Positions 24,588 to 32,599 of a DNA stretch of 64,000 bases are shown one piece after another; the stretch's first letter is position 1, and each line of letters starts with the position of its first letter. This DNA is from Microbispora amethystogenes (GTDB lineage: Bacteria; Actinomycetota; Actinomycetes; Streptosporangiales; Streptosporangiaceae): positions 62,001-126,000 of the forward strand of contig NZ_BOOB01000042.1 in the NCBI RefSeq assembly GCF_016863015.1, given 5' to 3'. The notes below the pieces were generated by a model that was given only the letters and a program-made list of their open reading frames with translations, did no database searches and had not been told where the DNA came from. Both the position numbers and the translations under genes were made by a program.

Positions 24588-25958
24588 GTGCGCGTACACG
24601 ACTCGCTGATCGAGCTGATGGGGAACACCCCGCTCGTCCGGTTGCGCAAGGTCACGGCGGGCGCTCCCGCCCAGGTGCTGGCCAAGGTGGAGTACTTCAA
24701 CCCCGGCGGCTCGGTGAAGGACCGCATCGCGGTGCGGATGATCGAGGCGGCCGAGCGGAGCGGGGCACTCAAGCCCGGCGGCACGATCGTCGAGCCGACC
24801 TCCGGCAACACCGGCGTGGGCCTCGCCATCGTGGCGCAGGAGAAGGGCTACCGCTGCCTGTTCGTCTGCCCGGACAAGGTCGCCCAGGACAAGGTCAACG
24901 TGCTCCGGGCGTACGGCGCGGAGGTGGTCGTCTGCCCGACCGCCGTCTCGCCGGACCATCCCGACTCCTACTACTCGGTGTCGGACCGGCTGGCCCGCGA
25001 GGTCCCGAACGCCTGGAAGCCCGACCAGTACTCCAACCCCGGGAACCCGGAGAGCCACTACCACTCCACCGGTCCGGAGATCTGGGAGCAGACCGAGGGC
25101 AGGATCACCTACTTCGTCGCGGGCATCGGCACCGGCGGGACGATCAGCGGCACGGGGAAGTACCTCAAGGAGATCTCCGGCGGCCGGGTGAAGATCATCG
25201 GCGCCGATCCGGTGGGGTCGGTCTACTCGGGCGGCACCGGCCGGCCGTACCTGGTCGAGGGCGTCGGCGAGGACATCTGGCCCGCGACGTACGACACCAC
25301 GATCTGCGACGAGATCATCGCGGTCTCCGACAAGGACTCGTTCGGCATGACCCGCAGGCTTGCCCGCGAGGAGGCGCTGCTCGTCGGCGGCTCGTGCGGC
25401 ATGGCGGTGGTCGCGGCGGTGCGCGTGGCCCAGGCGGCCGGGCCGGACGACGTCGTGGTCGTGCTGCTGCCGGACGGCGGCCGCGGCTACCTGTCGAAGA
25501 TCTTCAACGACGAGTGGATGGCCGACTACGGCTTCCTCACCGAGACGAGCGAGGAGGGCCTGGTCGGCGACGTACTGGGCCGCAAGTCGTCCGGGCTGCC
25601 CGAGTTCGTGCACGTCCACCCGCACGAGTCGGTCGGCACCGCGATCTCGATCATGCGGGAGTACAACGTCTCCCAGCTTCCCGTCATGAAGGAGGAGCCG
25701 CCGGTCATGGCGGCGGAGGTCGTCGGCTCGATCGTCGAGCGCGATCTGCTGGACGGCCTGTATCGCGGCCGGGTCCGGTCGGAGGACGAGATCGGCGGCC
25801 ACATGTCCGCGCCGCTGCCGATGATCGGCTACGGCGAGCCGGTGGCCCGGGCGGTCGAGGCGCTGGAGAAGGCCGACGCCGCGGTGGTCCTCGACGACGG
25901 CAAGCCGGTGGGCATGGTCACCCGCCAGGACCTGCTGGCCTTCCTCGCCAACCACTGA
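24588..25958 (+). CDS. Cystathionine beta-synthase with C-terminal CBS pair
   Basis: PLP enzyme joining serine (or O-acetylserine) and homocysteine to cystathionine, the first trans-sulfuration step. About 456 residues. The N-terminal half is the fold-type II catalytic domain with the PLP lysine K44 in NPGGSVKDR, EPTSGNTGVG and GTGGTISGTG. The C-terminal 120 residues are two CBS domains (SVGTAISIMREYNVSQLPV and a second copy ending KPVGMVTRQDLLAFL), which may bind an adenosyl ligand. GTG at 24588 is preferred because AAGGTGGT lies 8 nt upstream and it gives the usual short N-terminus; GTG at 24543 has no ribosome binding site. metB follows, 103 bp away. Confidence 0.92.
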   Translation: MRVHDSLIELMGNTPLVRLRKVTAGAPAQVLAKVEYFNPGGSVKDRIAVRMIEAAERSGALKPGGTIVEPTSGNTGVGLAIVAQEKGYRCLFVCPDKVAQDKVNVLRAYGAEVVVCPTAVSPDHPDSYYSVSDRLAREVPNAWKPDQYSNPGNPESHYHSTGPEIWEQTEGRITYFVAGIGTGGTISGTGKYLKEISGGRVKIIGADPVGSVYSGGTGRPYLVEGVGEDIWPATYDTTICDEIIAVSDKDSFGMTRRLAREEALLVGGSCGMAVVAAVRVAQAAGPDDVVVVLLPDGGRGYLSKIFNDEWMADYGFLTETSEEGLVGDVLGRKSSGLPEFVHVHPHESVGTAISIMREYNVSQLPVMKEEPPVMAAEVVGSIVERDLLDGLYRGRVRSEDEIGGHMSAPLPMIGYGEPVARAVEALEKADAAVVLDDGKPVGMVTRQDLLAFLANH

Positions 25959-26049
25959 GCCCACCGCTGAGCCGGCCGCTCGGCCGTCTCTGAGCCGATC
26001 ACTGAGCCGCCCGCTGACGCGCCCGCCGGGACCAGGCGGGACGGGCGGC

Positions 26050-26061
26050 TACGCTCGACGC
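26050..26061 (+). promoter_or_regulatory. TANNNT box for leaderless metB
   Basis: TACGCT (26050-26055) lies 6 nt before the ATG at 26062 and no Shine-Dalgarno is present. metB can thus be expressed separately from the CBS gene. Confidence 0.4.
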
Positions 26062-27201
26062 ATGAACCATGGTTTCGAGACGCTCGCCATTCACGCAGGC
26101 CAGGAGCCCGACCCCTACACGGGCGCCGTCGTGCCTCCCATATATGCCGTTTCCACCTACAAGCAGGACGGCGTGGGCGGCCTGCGGGCGGGATACGAGT
26201 ACAGCCGGTCGGCCAACCCCACCAGGACCGCCCTGGAGGAGGCGCTGGCCGCCGTCGAGGGAGGCGTGCGCGGGCTGGCCTTCGCGTCGGGCCTGGCCGC
26301 CGAGGACACGCTGCTGCGCGCCGTCTGCAAGCCGGGCGACCACGTGGTGATCCCGAACGACGCGTACGGCGGGACCTACCGGCTGTTCGCCCGGGTGCTG
26401 GAGGAGTGGGGGGTCACCTTCGACCCGGTGCCGCTCGGAGACGTGGACGCGGTGCGCGCCGCGATGCGGCCGCAGACGCGGGCGATCTGGGTGGAGACCC
26501 CCACGAACCCCCTGCTGAACGTCGCCGACGTCGCCGCGCTGGCGGACGTCGCGCACGACGCGGGCGCGCTCCTCGTCGTGGACAACACCTTCGCCTCCCC
26601 GTACCTGCAGCAGCCGCTCGGCCTCGGCGCGGACGTGGTGGTCCACTCGACGACCAAGTATGTCGGCGGCCACTCCGACGTGGTCGGCGGGGCGCTGGTG
26701 ACCCGGTCGGCGGACCTCGGCGAGCGGCTCGCCTACCACCAGAACGCCATGGGCGCCGTGGCCGGGCCGTTCGACGCCTGGCTCACCCTGCGCGGGCTCA
26801 AGACGCTGGGCATCCGCATGGACCGGCACTGCGACAACGCCGAGCGGGTGGCCGACCTGCTGCTGTCGCACCCGAAGGTCGTCCAGGTCCTCTACCCCGG
26901 CCTGCCCGAGCACCCGGGCCACGAGGTCGCGGCCAAGCAGATGCGGCGTTTCGGCGGGATGGTGTCCTTCCGGGTCGAGGGTGGCGAGGAGGCGGCCGTC
27001 GCGGTCTGCGACCGGGCCCGCCTGTTCACGCTCGGGGAGTCTCTCGGCGGCGTCGAGTCGCTGATCGAGCACCCCGGGCGGATGACCCACGCCTCCGCCG
27101 CGGGCTCGCCGCTGGAGGTTCCCGCCGACCTGGTGCGCCTGTCGGTCGGCATCGAGAGCATCGACGACCTGCTGGCCGACCTCTCCCAGGCCCTGGGCTG
27201 A
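26062..27201 (+). CDS. metB: Cystathionine gamma-synthase/gamma-lyase (Cys/Met metabolism PLP enzyme)
   Basis: A 379-residue fold-type I PLP enzyme. The PLP lysine K199 sits in HSTTKYVGGHSDVVGG; other family marks are YSRSANPTRTALE, ASGLAAEDTLL, the AYGGTYRLF segment and the C-terminal SLGGVESLIEHPGRMTH. Sequence alone does not separate synthase from gamma-lyase. Next to CBS, gamma-lyase activity (cystathionine to cysteine) is plausible; actinobacterial annotation usually says MetB. Standard length. Confidence 0.92.
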   Translation: MNHGFETLAIHAGQEPDPYTGAVVPPIYAVSTYKQDGVGGLRAGYEYSRSANPTRTALEEALAAVEGGVRGLAFASGLAAEDTLLRAVCKPGDHVVIPNDAYGGTYRLFARVLEEWGVTFDPVPLGDVDAVRAAMRPQTRAIWVETPTNPLLNVADVAALADVAHDAGALLVVDNTFASPYLQQPLGLGADVVVHSTTKYVGGHSDVVGGALVTRSADLGERLAYHQNAMGAVAGPFDAWLTLRGLKTLGIRMDRHCDNAERVADLLLSHPKVVQVLYPGLPEHPGHEVAAKQMRRFGGMVSFRVEGGEEAAVAVCDRARLFTLGESLGGVESLIEHPGRMTHASAAGSPLEVPADLVRLSVGIESIDDLLADLSQALG

Positions 27202-27290
27202 GTCCTGCCGCGCGCGGCGCAGGCGGCGTCTCGCCGCGTTGCCGCCCACCCACGAGGATTCCTCGCAGGCTCGGAATCTCCGCGGGGCCC

Positions 27291-27323
27291 GGAGCCGTCG
27301 CCGATGACGCCGTTATCGGCTCC
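27291..27323. terminator. Inverted repeat between convergent metB and MFS genes
   Basis: GGAGCCG (27291-27297) pairs with CGGCTCC (27317-27323) across 19 nt. It lies in the 192-bp convergent gap, which shows no supported gene. Confidence 0.4.
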
Positions 27324-27393
27324 TCCTCCGCCTTGTGACGCTTGCTTCCACCTGGATCCCCGCTCGCGACGGGCGGCGATCTCCAGACGCCTC

Positions 27394-28674
27394 TTAGGCG
27401 GAGGTGTGGGACGGGGTCCGCCCGGCCGGTCCCGCCGGGCGGGTCCGGCGGCCCGCCGCCCGCCCGCGCGTCGGCCGCGCTCCCGTCGCCGCGCCTGTCG
27501 CCGCGCCCGTCGCGGCCCAGGGCTCGCCGAGCAGCGCGGCGAGCGCGACGGCGGCCAGGACCGCCCCGACGAGGGTCACGCTGTGGACGCCGGGCCCCTC
27601 GATCAGCGCGCCGCCGAGCATCGACCCCGCCGCGATCCCGATGTTGAACGCCGAACTCGTCCCGGCGGAGGCGAGGTCGACGCCGCCGGGGGCGATCTGG
27701 AGCGTGCGGTTCTGGATCGCGGCGGCGAGGGCGCTGAAGGCCATGCCCGCCAGGCAGAGGCAGACGACGGCCGCGGCCTTGACCGTGCCGAAGGCGTGGA
27801 GGCCGAGCAACGCGCAGGCGATGACGGCGAGCGGCGTCAGCAGCGCGCCCCGGGGGCTCCGGTCGAGCACCCGGCCCACCAGCAGGGTGCCGGTGACCCC
27901 GGCCACCCCGCCCGCGAGCAGCAGCGGGCTCAGCGCGCCCGGCGCGAAACCCCCCACTTCCAGCAGGTACGGCGTGATGTACGTGTACGCCGTGAGGAAG
28001 CCGGTGACGCCGATGACGGTGGCGACGACGAGGGTCACGTACCGCCCGAGGTCGGGCGCGGGGGCGCGGCCCGCGTGCCCGCCGTCCGCGCCGGCCGGCC
28101 GGGCGGCGGCCGGGGGAAGGAGCGTGGCCACCGCGACGCAGGTGACGAGCCCGAGGACCGCGAGCGCGGCGAGCGCCGCCCGCCAGCCCGCCTGCTGCCC
28201 GAGCCACGTCCCGGCCGGGACGCCGAGGACGGGCGCGAGCGCGGTGCCGATCGCCATCCGGGCGACCACGCGTCCGCGTACGGCCGGGGGGAACATCGCG
28301 GTGGCGGTCGGGGCGACGACCGACCAGAAGAGCGCCTGGGTCAGCCCGATCAGCAGCCGGCCCCCGAGCAGGACCGGATAGCCGGGCGCGACCGCGGTCA
28401 GCAGGGAGCCCAGCACGAGCACCGCCAGGGTGCCGGTGAGCAGGGCGCGCCTGGGCACCCGACGCGTGAGCCGGGTGAGCGGCAGCGACGCGAGCACCAC
28501 GACGGCGGCGTATCCGGTGACGAGGAACCCGGTCTCGGACGGTGATCTGCCCAGATCGTGCGCGATCACGGTGAGCAGGCCGATCGGCAGGACCTCCGTG
28601 GTGACGTAGGCGAAGCTGGCCACGGAGAGGGCGGCGAGCGCCCACCTCTCCCGGCGTCCCGGTAAGGCCGGCAT
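27394..28674 (-). CDS. MFS transporter (DHA1-like, sugar/drug efflux type)
   Basis: A 426-residue major facilitator with about 12 membrane helices. It resembles the AraJ/YdhP/SotB-like DHA1 exporters: TTEVLPIGLLTVIAHDLGRS in helix 1, LTRLTRRVPRRALL in the loop 2-3 region, and a central hydrophilic loop at GADGGHAG. The C-terminal tail has an ATGAATGA repeat and is Arg/Pro rich. ATG at 28674 has GGAGG 4 nt upstream. It is divergent from the CGNR regulator and shares its operator, so the regulator probably controls efflux. Confidence 0.88.
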   Translation of the reverse strand: MPALPGRRERWALAALSVASFAYVTTEVLPIGLLTVIAHDLGRSPSETGFLVTGYAAVVVLASLPLTRLTRRVPRRALLTGTLAVLVLGSLLTAVAPGYPVLLGGRLLIGLTQALFWSVVAPTATAMFPPAVRGRVVARMAIGTALAPVLGVPAGTWLGQQAGWRAALAALAVLGLVTCVAVATLLPPAAARPAGADGGHAGRAPAPDLGRYVTLVVATVIGVTGFLTAYTYITPYLLEVGGFAPGALSPLLLAGGVAGVTGTLLVGRVLDRSPRGALLTPLAVIACALLGLHAFGTVKAAAVVCLCLAGMAFSALAAAIQNRTLQIAPGGVDLASAGTSSAFNIGIAAGSMLGGALIEGPGVHSVTLVGAVLAAVALAALLGEPWAATGAATGAATGARPTRGRAAGRRTRPAGPAGRTPSHTSA

Positions 28675-28688
28675 GTGTCCTCCATCTG

Positions 28689-28716
28689 CTACCGGTAAAA
28701 CAGCGATTACTGGTAG
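28689..28716. promoter_or_regulatory. Operator CTACCGGT-N12-ACTGGTAG between MFS and CGNR genes
   Basis: Arms at 28689-28696 and 28709-28716 match at 7 of 8 positions. The right arm overlaps TAGCAT (28714-28719), the -10-like box 7 nt before the CGNR GTG. The left arm is 15 bp upstream of the MFS start. A second site with the same arms and spacing lies at the 3' end of the CGNR gene. Confidence 0.7.
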
Positions 28717-28726
28717 CATGACATGC

Positions 28727-29716
28727 GTGAGTGACGCACACAACGGTGATCCACGCATCGTCGGAGGGCATCTCGCGCTCGACCTGGTCAACACGGTGGC
28801 GCCCCGGGTGCCCGGCGGGTCCGCGCATCACGAGTACCTGCCCGGCCCCGCCGCGCTGCTGGCGTGGGCGGAGCGCGCGGGGGCCGTCGGCGCGGAGGAG
28901 GCGCGGGCGGTGGCGCAGGCCTGGTCCGCTGTTCCCTCGTCCGCCGCCCAGGCGTGGCACGCCGCCCTGGAGATCCGGGAGTCCGTCTACACCGTGCTGG
29001 CGGCCGGCCCCCCGATCGCCGCGGCAGCAGGGGCCGGGACGTCGAGTGCCGAGGCTCCGGGGGCTGGAACGCCGGGCGCTGGGGCGTCGGCGGCTGAAGT
29101 TCCGGCGGTCGGCATTCCGGCGACATGGGCGTCGGCCGCGTCTCCAGCGGGAGCGGGGGGCGGTCCGAGTCCGGAATCCGAGGTGCTCGCGGCGCTGGAA
29201 CGGCTCGGGCTGCGGTGGGCGGGCGCCGCGGCGCGCTCGGCGCTCGTCCCCGAGGCCACCCCGCCGGTCCCCGAAAGCACCCCGCCCATCCTCACGGCCA
29301 CCCCGACCGTCCCGGAAAGCACCCCGCTGGTCCCCGAGGCCACCCCGACCATCCCGGAAAGCGCCCCGCTGGTCCCCGAGGCCACCCCGACCGTCCCGGA
29401 AAGCGCCCCGCTCGTCTCCGAAAGCGTCACGCACGGGCCCGGGGCCGCGCCGGGCCGGGCGGTCCGGCTGCTGGTGGGCACCAGCCCCGCGCTCCTGGTG
29501 CCGGACCGGCTCGCCCACGCGGCCGTGGAGTTCCTGTCCACGGCCGACCTGCGGCGGCTGCGGGTGTGCCCCCTGGCGGAGGGCGGGTGCGGCTGGCTGT
29601 TCCTCGACCACAGCCGCAACGGCTCGCGCCGCTGGTGCGCGATGGAGGACTGCGGGTCGCAGGCCAAGGCCCGGCGGCTCACGGAGAGGCGCCGGGCCAG
29701 GCGTGCTACCGGTTAA
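28727..29716 (+). CDS. ABATE/CGNR zinc-finger regulator with internal repeat insertion
   Basis: A 329-residue probable transcription regulator. The N-terminal ABATE-like domain starts VSDAHNGDPRIVGGHLALDL. The C-terminal CGNR-type zinc finger has RLRVCPLAEGGCGWLFLDHS, RRWC and CGSQAKARR; the eponymous CGNR is CGSQ here. Between them is a long Ala/Pro-rich insert (about residues 100-235) containing three 14-residue repeats. GTG at 28727 is chosen because TAGCAT lies 7 nt upstream (leaderless); ATG at 28718 is in frame. Divergent from an MFS exporter. Confidence 0.85.
   Translation: MSDAHNGDPRIVGGHLALDLVNTVAPRVPGGSAHHEYLPGPAALLAWAERAGAVGAEEARAVAQAWSAVPSSAAQAWHAALEIRESVYTVLAAGPPIAAAAGAGTSSAEAPGAGTPGAGASAAEVPAVGIPATWASAASPAGAGGGPSPESEVLAALERLGLRWAGAAARSALVPEATPPVPESTPPILTATPTVPESTPLVPEATPTIPESAPLVPEATPTVPESAPLVSESVTHGPGAAPGRAVRLLVGTSPALLVPDRLAHAAVEFLSTADLRRLRVCPLAEGGCGWLFLDHSRNGSRRWCAMEDCGSQAKARRLTERRRARRATG
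29300..29425 (+). repeat. 3 x 42-bp in-frame tandem repeat inside the CGNR regulator
   Basis: Units at 29300, 29342 and 29384 encode TPTVPESTPLVPEA, TPTIPESAPLVPEA and TPTVPESAPLVSES. Very high nucleotide identity suggests recent slippage or expansion. Confidence 0.85.
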
Positions 29717-29734
29717 ACCGACGAGACCGGTAGC
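29705..29734. promoter_or_regulatory. Second CTACCGGT-N12-ACCGGTAG site over the CGNR stop codon
   Basis: GCTACCGGT (29705-29713) and ACCGGTAGC (29726-29734) are perfect 9-bp arms; the core 8-bp arms and 12-bp spacer equal those of the upstream operator. The TAA stop (29714-29716) lies in the spacer. It may be a second operator or a terminator between convergent genes. Confidence 0.65.
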
Positions 29735-29735
29735 G

Positions 29736-30167
29736 TCAGGGGTTGAAGAAGACCATCAGGAAGAGGATGACGAGCCAGATCAGCGCGCTGATCCCGCCGA
29801 GCGCGGCGATCCGCCCGGTCTGCACCTTGGCGTCGTCCTCAGGCGACTCGGTGGACAGCGCCTCGATCGCCGTGCGCTGGTCCCGCTCGACGATCACCAG
29901 CAGGACGGCCGCCACCACGAACAGCGTCATCGACACCGACAGGTAGGGCGCCCCGAGGGCGCTGCGGCCCAGCAGCAGGCCGAACAGGAACACCCCGATC
30001 GTGAGCAGCCCGAACAACCGGGTCGAGCGGTGCAGATAGCGCAGTACACCAAGATCCCGGGCCCTGATGTAACGCGGTGTGACGCTCGTGACCGCCGTCA
30101 GCGGGCCGAGCGCGAAGATCGCGAATCCTATGTGCAGCCACAGCAGCAGATGGTCGAGAGGCGACAT
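29736..30167 (-). CDS. Four-helix membrane protein, DUF2269-like
   Basis: A 143-residue integral membrane protein with four hydrophobic helices at about 6-28, 50-70, 75-97 and 118-140. The conserved-looking LLLWLHIGFAIFALGPL opening and YLHRSTRLFGLLTIGVFLFG resemble DUF2269-type proteins, but I am not certain of the family. The hydrophilic loop TESPEDDAKVQTGR separates helices 3 and 4. ATG at 30167 is preferred over 30218 because it begins directly at the first helix. Convergent with the CGNR gene. Confidence 0.7.
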   Translation of the reverse strand: MSPLDHLLLWLHIGFAIFALGPLTAVTSVTPRYIRARDLGVLRYLHRSTRLFGLLTIGVFLFGLLLGRSALGAPYLSVSMTLFVVAAVLLVIVERDQRTAIEALSTESPEDDAKVQTGRIAALGGISALIWLVILFLMVFFNP

Positions 30168-30266
30168 GGGCCAGAGGTTATCGCGTCGGTTCCGCGCCGC
30201 ACGTGCCACGGCACGCATCGCGGCACACGCGATGCCGCGCCGGCCCGGGCGGGCCGGCGCCCGGCC

Positions 30267-30359
30267 TCACTTCCGGCGGCGCGGGCGGTTGTGGACCGAC
30301 ATCTCGTAGAGGACTCCGGTGAGGATCATGAGGACGACGAGGCCGACCGCTGCGAACAT
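30267..30359 (-). CDS. Single-pass small membrane peptide (30 aa)
   Basis: A 30-residue peptide, MFAAVGLVVLMILTGVLYEM followed by a short basic tail (SVHNRPRRRK). It is one membrane helix with a positive C-terminus. AAGGAG lies 7 nt upstream of the ATG at 30359, which strongly supports translation. It is upstream of the DUF2269-like gene on the same strand, about 100 bp apart, and may be in its operon. Function unknown. Confidence 0.65.
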   Translation of the reverse strand: MFAAVGLVVLMILTGVLYEMSVHNRPRRRK

Positions 30360-30628
30360 GGGAGCGCTCCTTCCACCGGCGTGTGGAACGACCAGCGCGA
30401 ACACGGGGAGTGCCTGTCTATCGTCCGCCGATTGCAACCGGGTCGGCAATCGATTATCGATCGCGTCGGCGGCGGTCCCCGGATTCCGGGCCCCCGATCA
30501 GAGCCTGCCGCCTGTCCGTATGTCTCCTTCCGCGGGCGTGCCGCGTGCCGGTGCAAGGCCGTCCCCCGTGACGCCTCTATCCCCTCAGGGTGCCCCGTGC
30601 GGGCCCCATGTACCCCGTCCGGCCCTGC
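30360..30628. other. 269-bp intergenic region with ATCGAT-T-ATCGAT palindrome
   Basis: No gene is supported here. A near-perfect 13-bp palindrome ATCGATTATCGAT (30449-30461) and the inverted repeat CGATTGC-N10-GCAATCG just before it lie upstream of the small membrane peptide gene and are candidate promoter elements. Confidence 0.5.
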
Positions 30629-32599
30629 TCAGCGGGTGCGGCGGGCGCGCAGGAAGTCGCTCACGACGTACTCGCCGAGCCGGTCGGCGCTGGCGGAGAA
30701 GACCCGGCCGCCGTTGCGCCGGGCCACCTCGTTGACGAACTCGCGCAGCCGGTCGTCGGCGGCCAGCATGAAGACGTTGATCGTCGCGCGGCGCCGGGTC
30801 ATCTTGTCGACCTCGGCGAGCGTGAGCGTCAGCGTCTCCTGCGAGGGCGGCCACTCGAACCGGGGCGAGCCGTTCCGCATCAGGTGGGCCGTCGGCTCGC
30901 CGTCGGTCACCACGAGGACCACCGGCTCGAAGTCGGGGTGCCGGTCGAGGTGACGGCCCGCGATCAGCAGCGCGTGGTGCAGGTTGGTGCCCTGCACCAT
31001 GTCCCATTCGAGCCCGGCGAGCTCGTCCGGCCGCAGCACCCGCGCGTAGTTCGAGAAGCCGATGATCTGCACGGCGTCCTGGGGGAACTTCGAGGCGACC
31101 AGGGCCTGGAGCGCCAGCGCGGTCTGCTTCGCCGCCGCCCAGGTGCCGCGCAAGGCCATCGAGTACGACAGGTCGACCAGCAGGCACACGGCCGCCGCCG
31201 AGCGCCGCTCGGTCTCCACCACCTCGAAGTCGTCGACGGACAGGGTCACCGGGGCGCCCCCGCCGCGCCGTACGCCGTTGACGACGGTCCGTACGACGTC
31301 GATCGGCTGCTCGTCGCCGAAGCGCCACTGCCGGGTCGATCCGGTCGGCTCGCCGGCCGTCCCGGCGTCGCGCTGGTCGTGGTCGCCGCGGCGGCCGGAC
31401 TCCAGGGAGGAGAACACCCGGCGCAGGGCGGTCTCGCCGAGCCGCCGTACGGCCTTGGGGGTGAGCTCCAGCTTGCCGCGGTTGCGCCGCAGGTAGCCCT
31501 GGGCCTCCAGCTCGCGCTCGACCTGCCGCAGGGACTCCAGGTCGTCCACCGCCGAACGGCCGAGAGCCCGGCGTACGGCCTCCTCGTCGATGTCGTCGAG
31601 CCGGGCGCCGGGGTAGTCCTGCCGGAGCGCGGTCTCCAGGTCGCCGAGGTCGGCCAGTTCCTGCAGGGCGGTCACGGCGTCGCCCAGCCCCGTCGGCTGC
31701 TCGCCCGACACGCGTTCGGGAGCGCCCCAGGCGAGGTCGGGGCGGCGGGCGTAGAGGGCGTCGCCGAGCCGGCTCATCTGCTCGGCCAGGCCCGCCTGCT
31801 CCAGCGTGTGGTTGATCAGCCCGGCCAGTTCCTCGCGCTGCTCGGGGGTGAGCGAGGCCAGCAGCCGCTGGGCGGCGGCGGCGCGGCGGGCCAGCTGGTC
31901 GACCAGCTCGTCCAGGGTCCGCGGGTTCTCGGGGAACATGTCCCCGTATTTCCGCATGAACTGATCGAAGTCATCCTGGCTGTGCTCGCCCCGGGCGTCC
32001 CGGTCGAGCATGTCGTTGAGGTCCGACATCATCTGCCGGACCTGTTCCATCGCCGCCGGATCGGGGTTCGCCAGCGCGTCCCGCATGCCGCGGAACCGGC
32101 TGTCGAGGACCTCCCTGCGCAGCAGGTCGCGCAGTTCCTCGAACGTCTGCCGCGCGGCGGCCGACCGCCAGTCGTACGCGGCGAGCTCCTGAACCGCGCG
32201 AGCGGTGTCGGAGGGCAGCGCGTCGAGCATCGCCTCGCGGAACCGGGCGTCGTCCAGCGCCTCCCCGGCCTCTCCCGAGCCCTCGGACTCCCCCTGGAGC
32301 TCCGCCCGCTCCTGGCCGATCGCCTTGTCGAGCAGAGCGCGGGCCCGCTCCAGCGTCCCGTCGAGCCGGGTGCCCTCCCGCAGCTCCCGGCGGCGGCGCC
32401 GCACCTGGCGGAGCAGATCCTCGAGGCCGCGCCGGTCGGGAGCGCCGGGGAGCCCCCGGCGCAGCAGGTCGCGCAGCGCGTCGAGCGGCGTCGAGCCGGA
32501 CAGGACGGCGTCGCCCATCTCGTCGAGGGCCGCGCGCACGTCGTACGGCGGAGCCAGCGGATCCGGCCCGTCGTGGTACTCCCGGTAGAAGTAGCTCAC
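30629..32599 (-). CDS. VWA-domain protein, partner of the MoxR ATPase
   Basis: A 656-residue soluble protein. The N-terminal 400 residues are highly charged and helical without a recognised fold. The C-terminal von Willebrand A domain starts near 470 with the metal-ion-dependent adhesion site D476-L-S-Y-S480, then a Thr (VQGTNLHHAL) and VVTDGEPTAH. Such proteins work with MoxR AAA+ ATPases as chelatase-like or chaperone pairs. GTG at 32599 overlaps the MoxR stop by GTGA, indicating translational coupling. The target is unknown. Confidence 0.9.
   Translation of the reverse strand: MSYFYREYHDGPDPLAPPYDVRAALDEMGDAVLSGSTPLDALRDLLRRGLPGAPDRRGLEDLLRQVRRRRRELREGTRLDGTLERARALLDKAIGQERAELQGESEGSGEAGEALDDARFREAMLDALPSDTARAVQELAAYDWRSAAARQTFEELRDLLRREVLDSRFRGMRDALANPDPAAMEQVRQMMSDLNDMLDRDARGEHSQDDFDQFMRKYGDMFPENPRTLDELVDQLARRAAAAQRLLASLTPEQREELAGLINHTLEQAGLAEQMSRLGDALYARRPDLAWGAPERVSGEQPTGLGDAVTALQELADLGDLETALRQDYPGARLDDIDEEAVRRALGRSAVDDLESLRQVERELEAQGYLRRNRGKLELTPKAVRRLGETALRRVFSSLESGRRGDHDQRDAGTAGEPTGSTRQWRFGDEQPIDVVRTVVNGVRRGGGAPVTLSVDDFEVVETERRSAAAVCLLVDLSYSMALRGTWAAAKQTALALQALVASKFPQDAVQIIGFSNYARVLRPDELAGLEWDMVQGTNLHHALLIAGRHLDRHPDFEPVVLVVTDGEPTAHLMRNGSPRFEWPPSQETLTLTLAEVDKMTRRRATINVFMLAADDRLREFVNEVARRNGGRVFSASADRLGEYVVSDFLRARRTR

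Noticed and set aside
27026-29611. Minus-strand open frame of about 860 codons across metB, MFS and the CGNR gene
   Set aside because: It overlaps three recognisable genes and has low-complexity Arg/Pro/Gly translation; it is a shadow frame.
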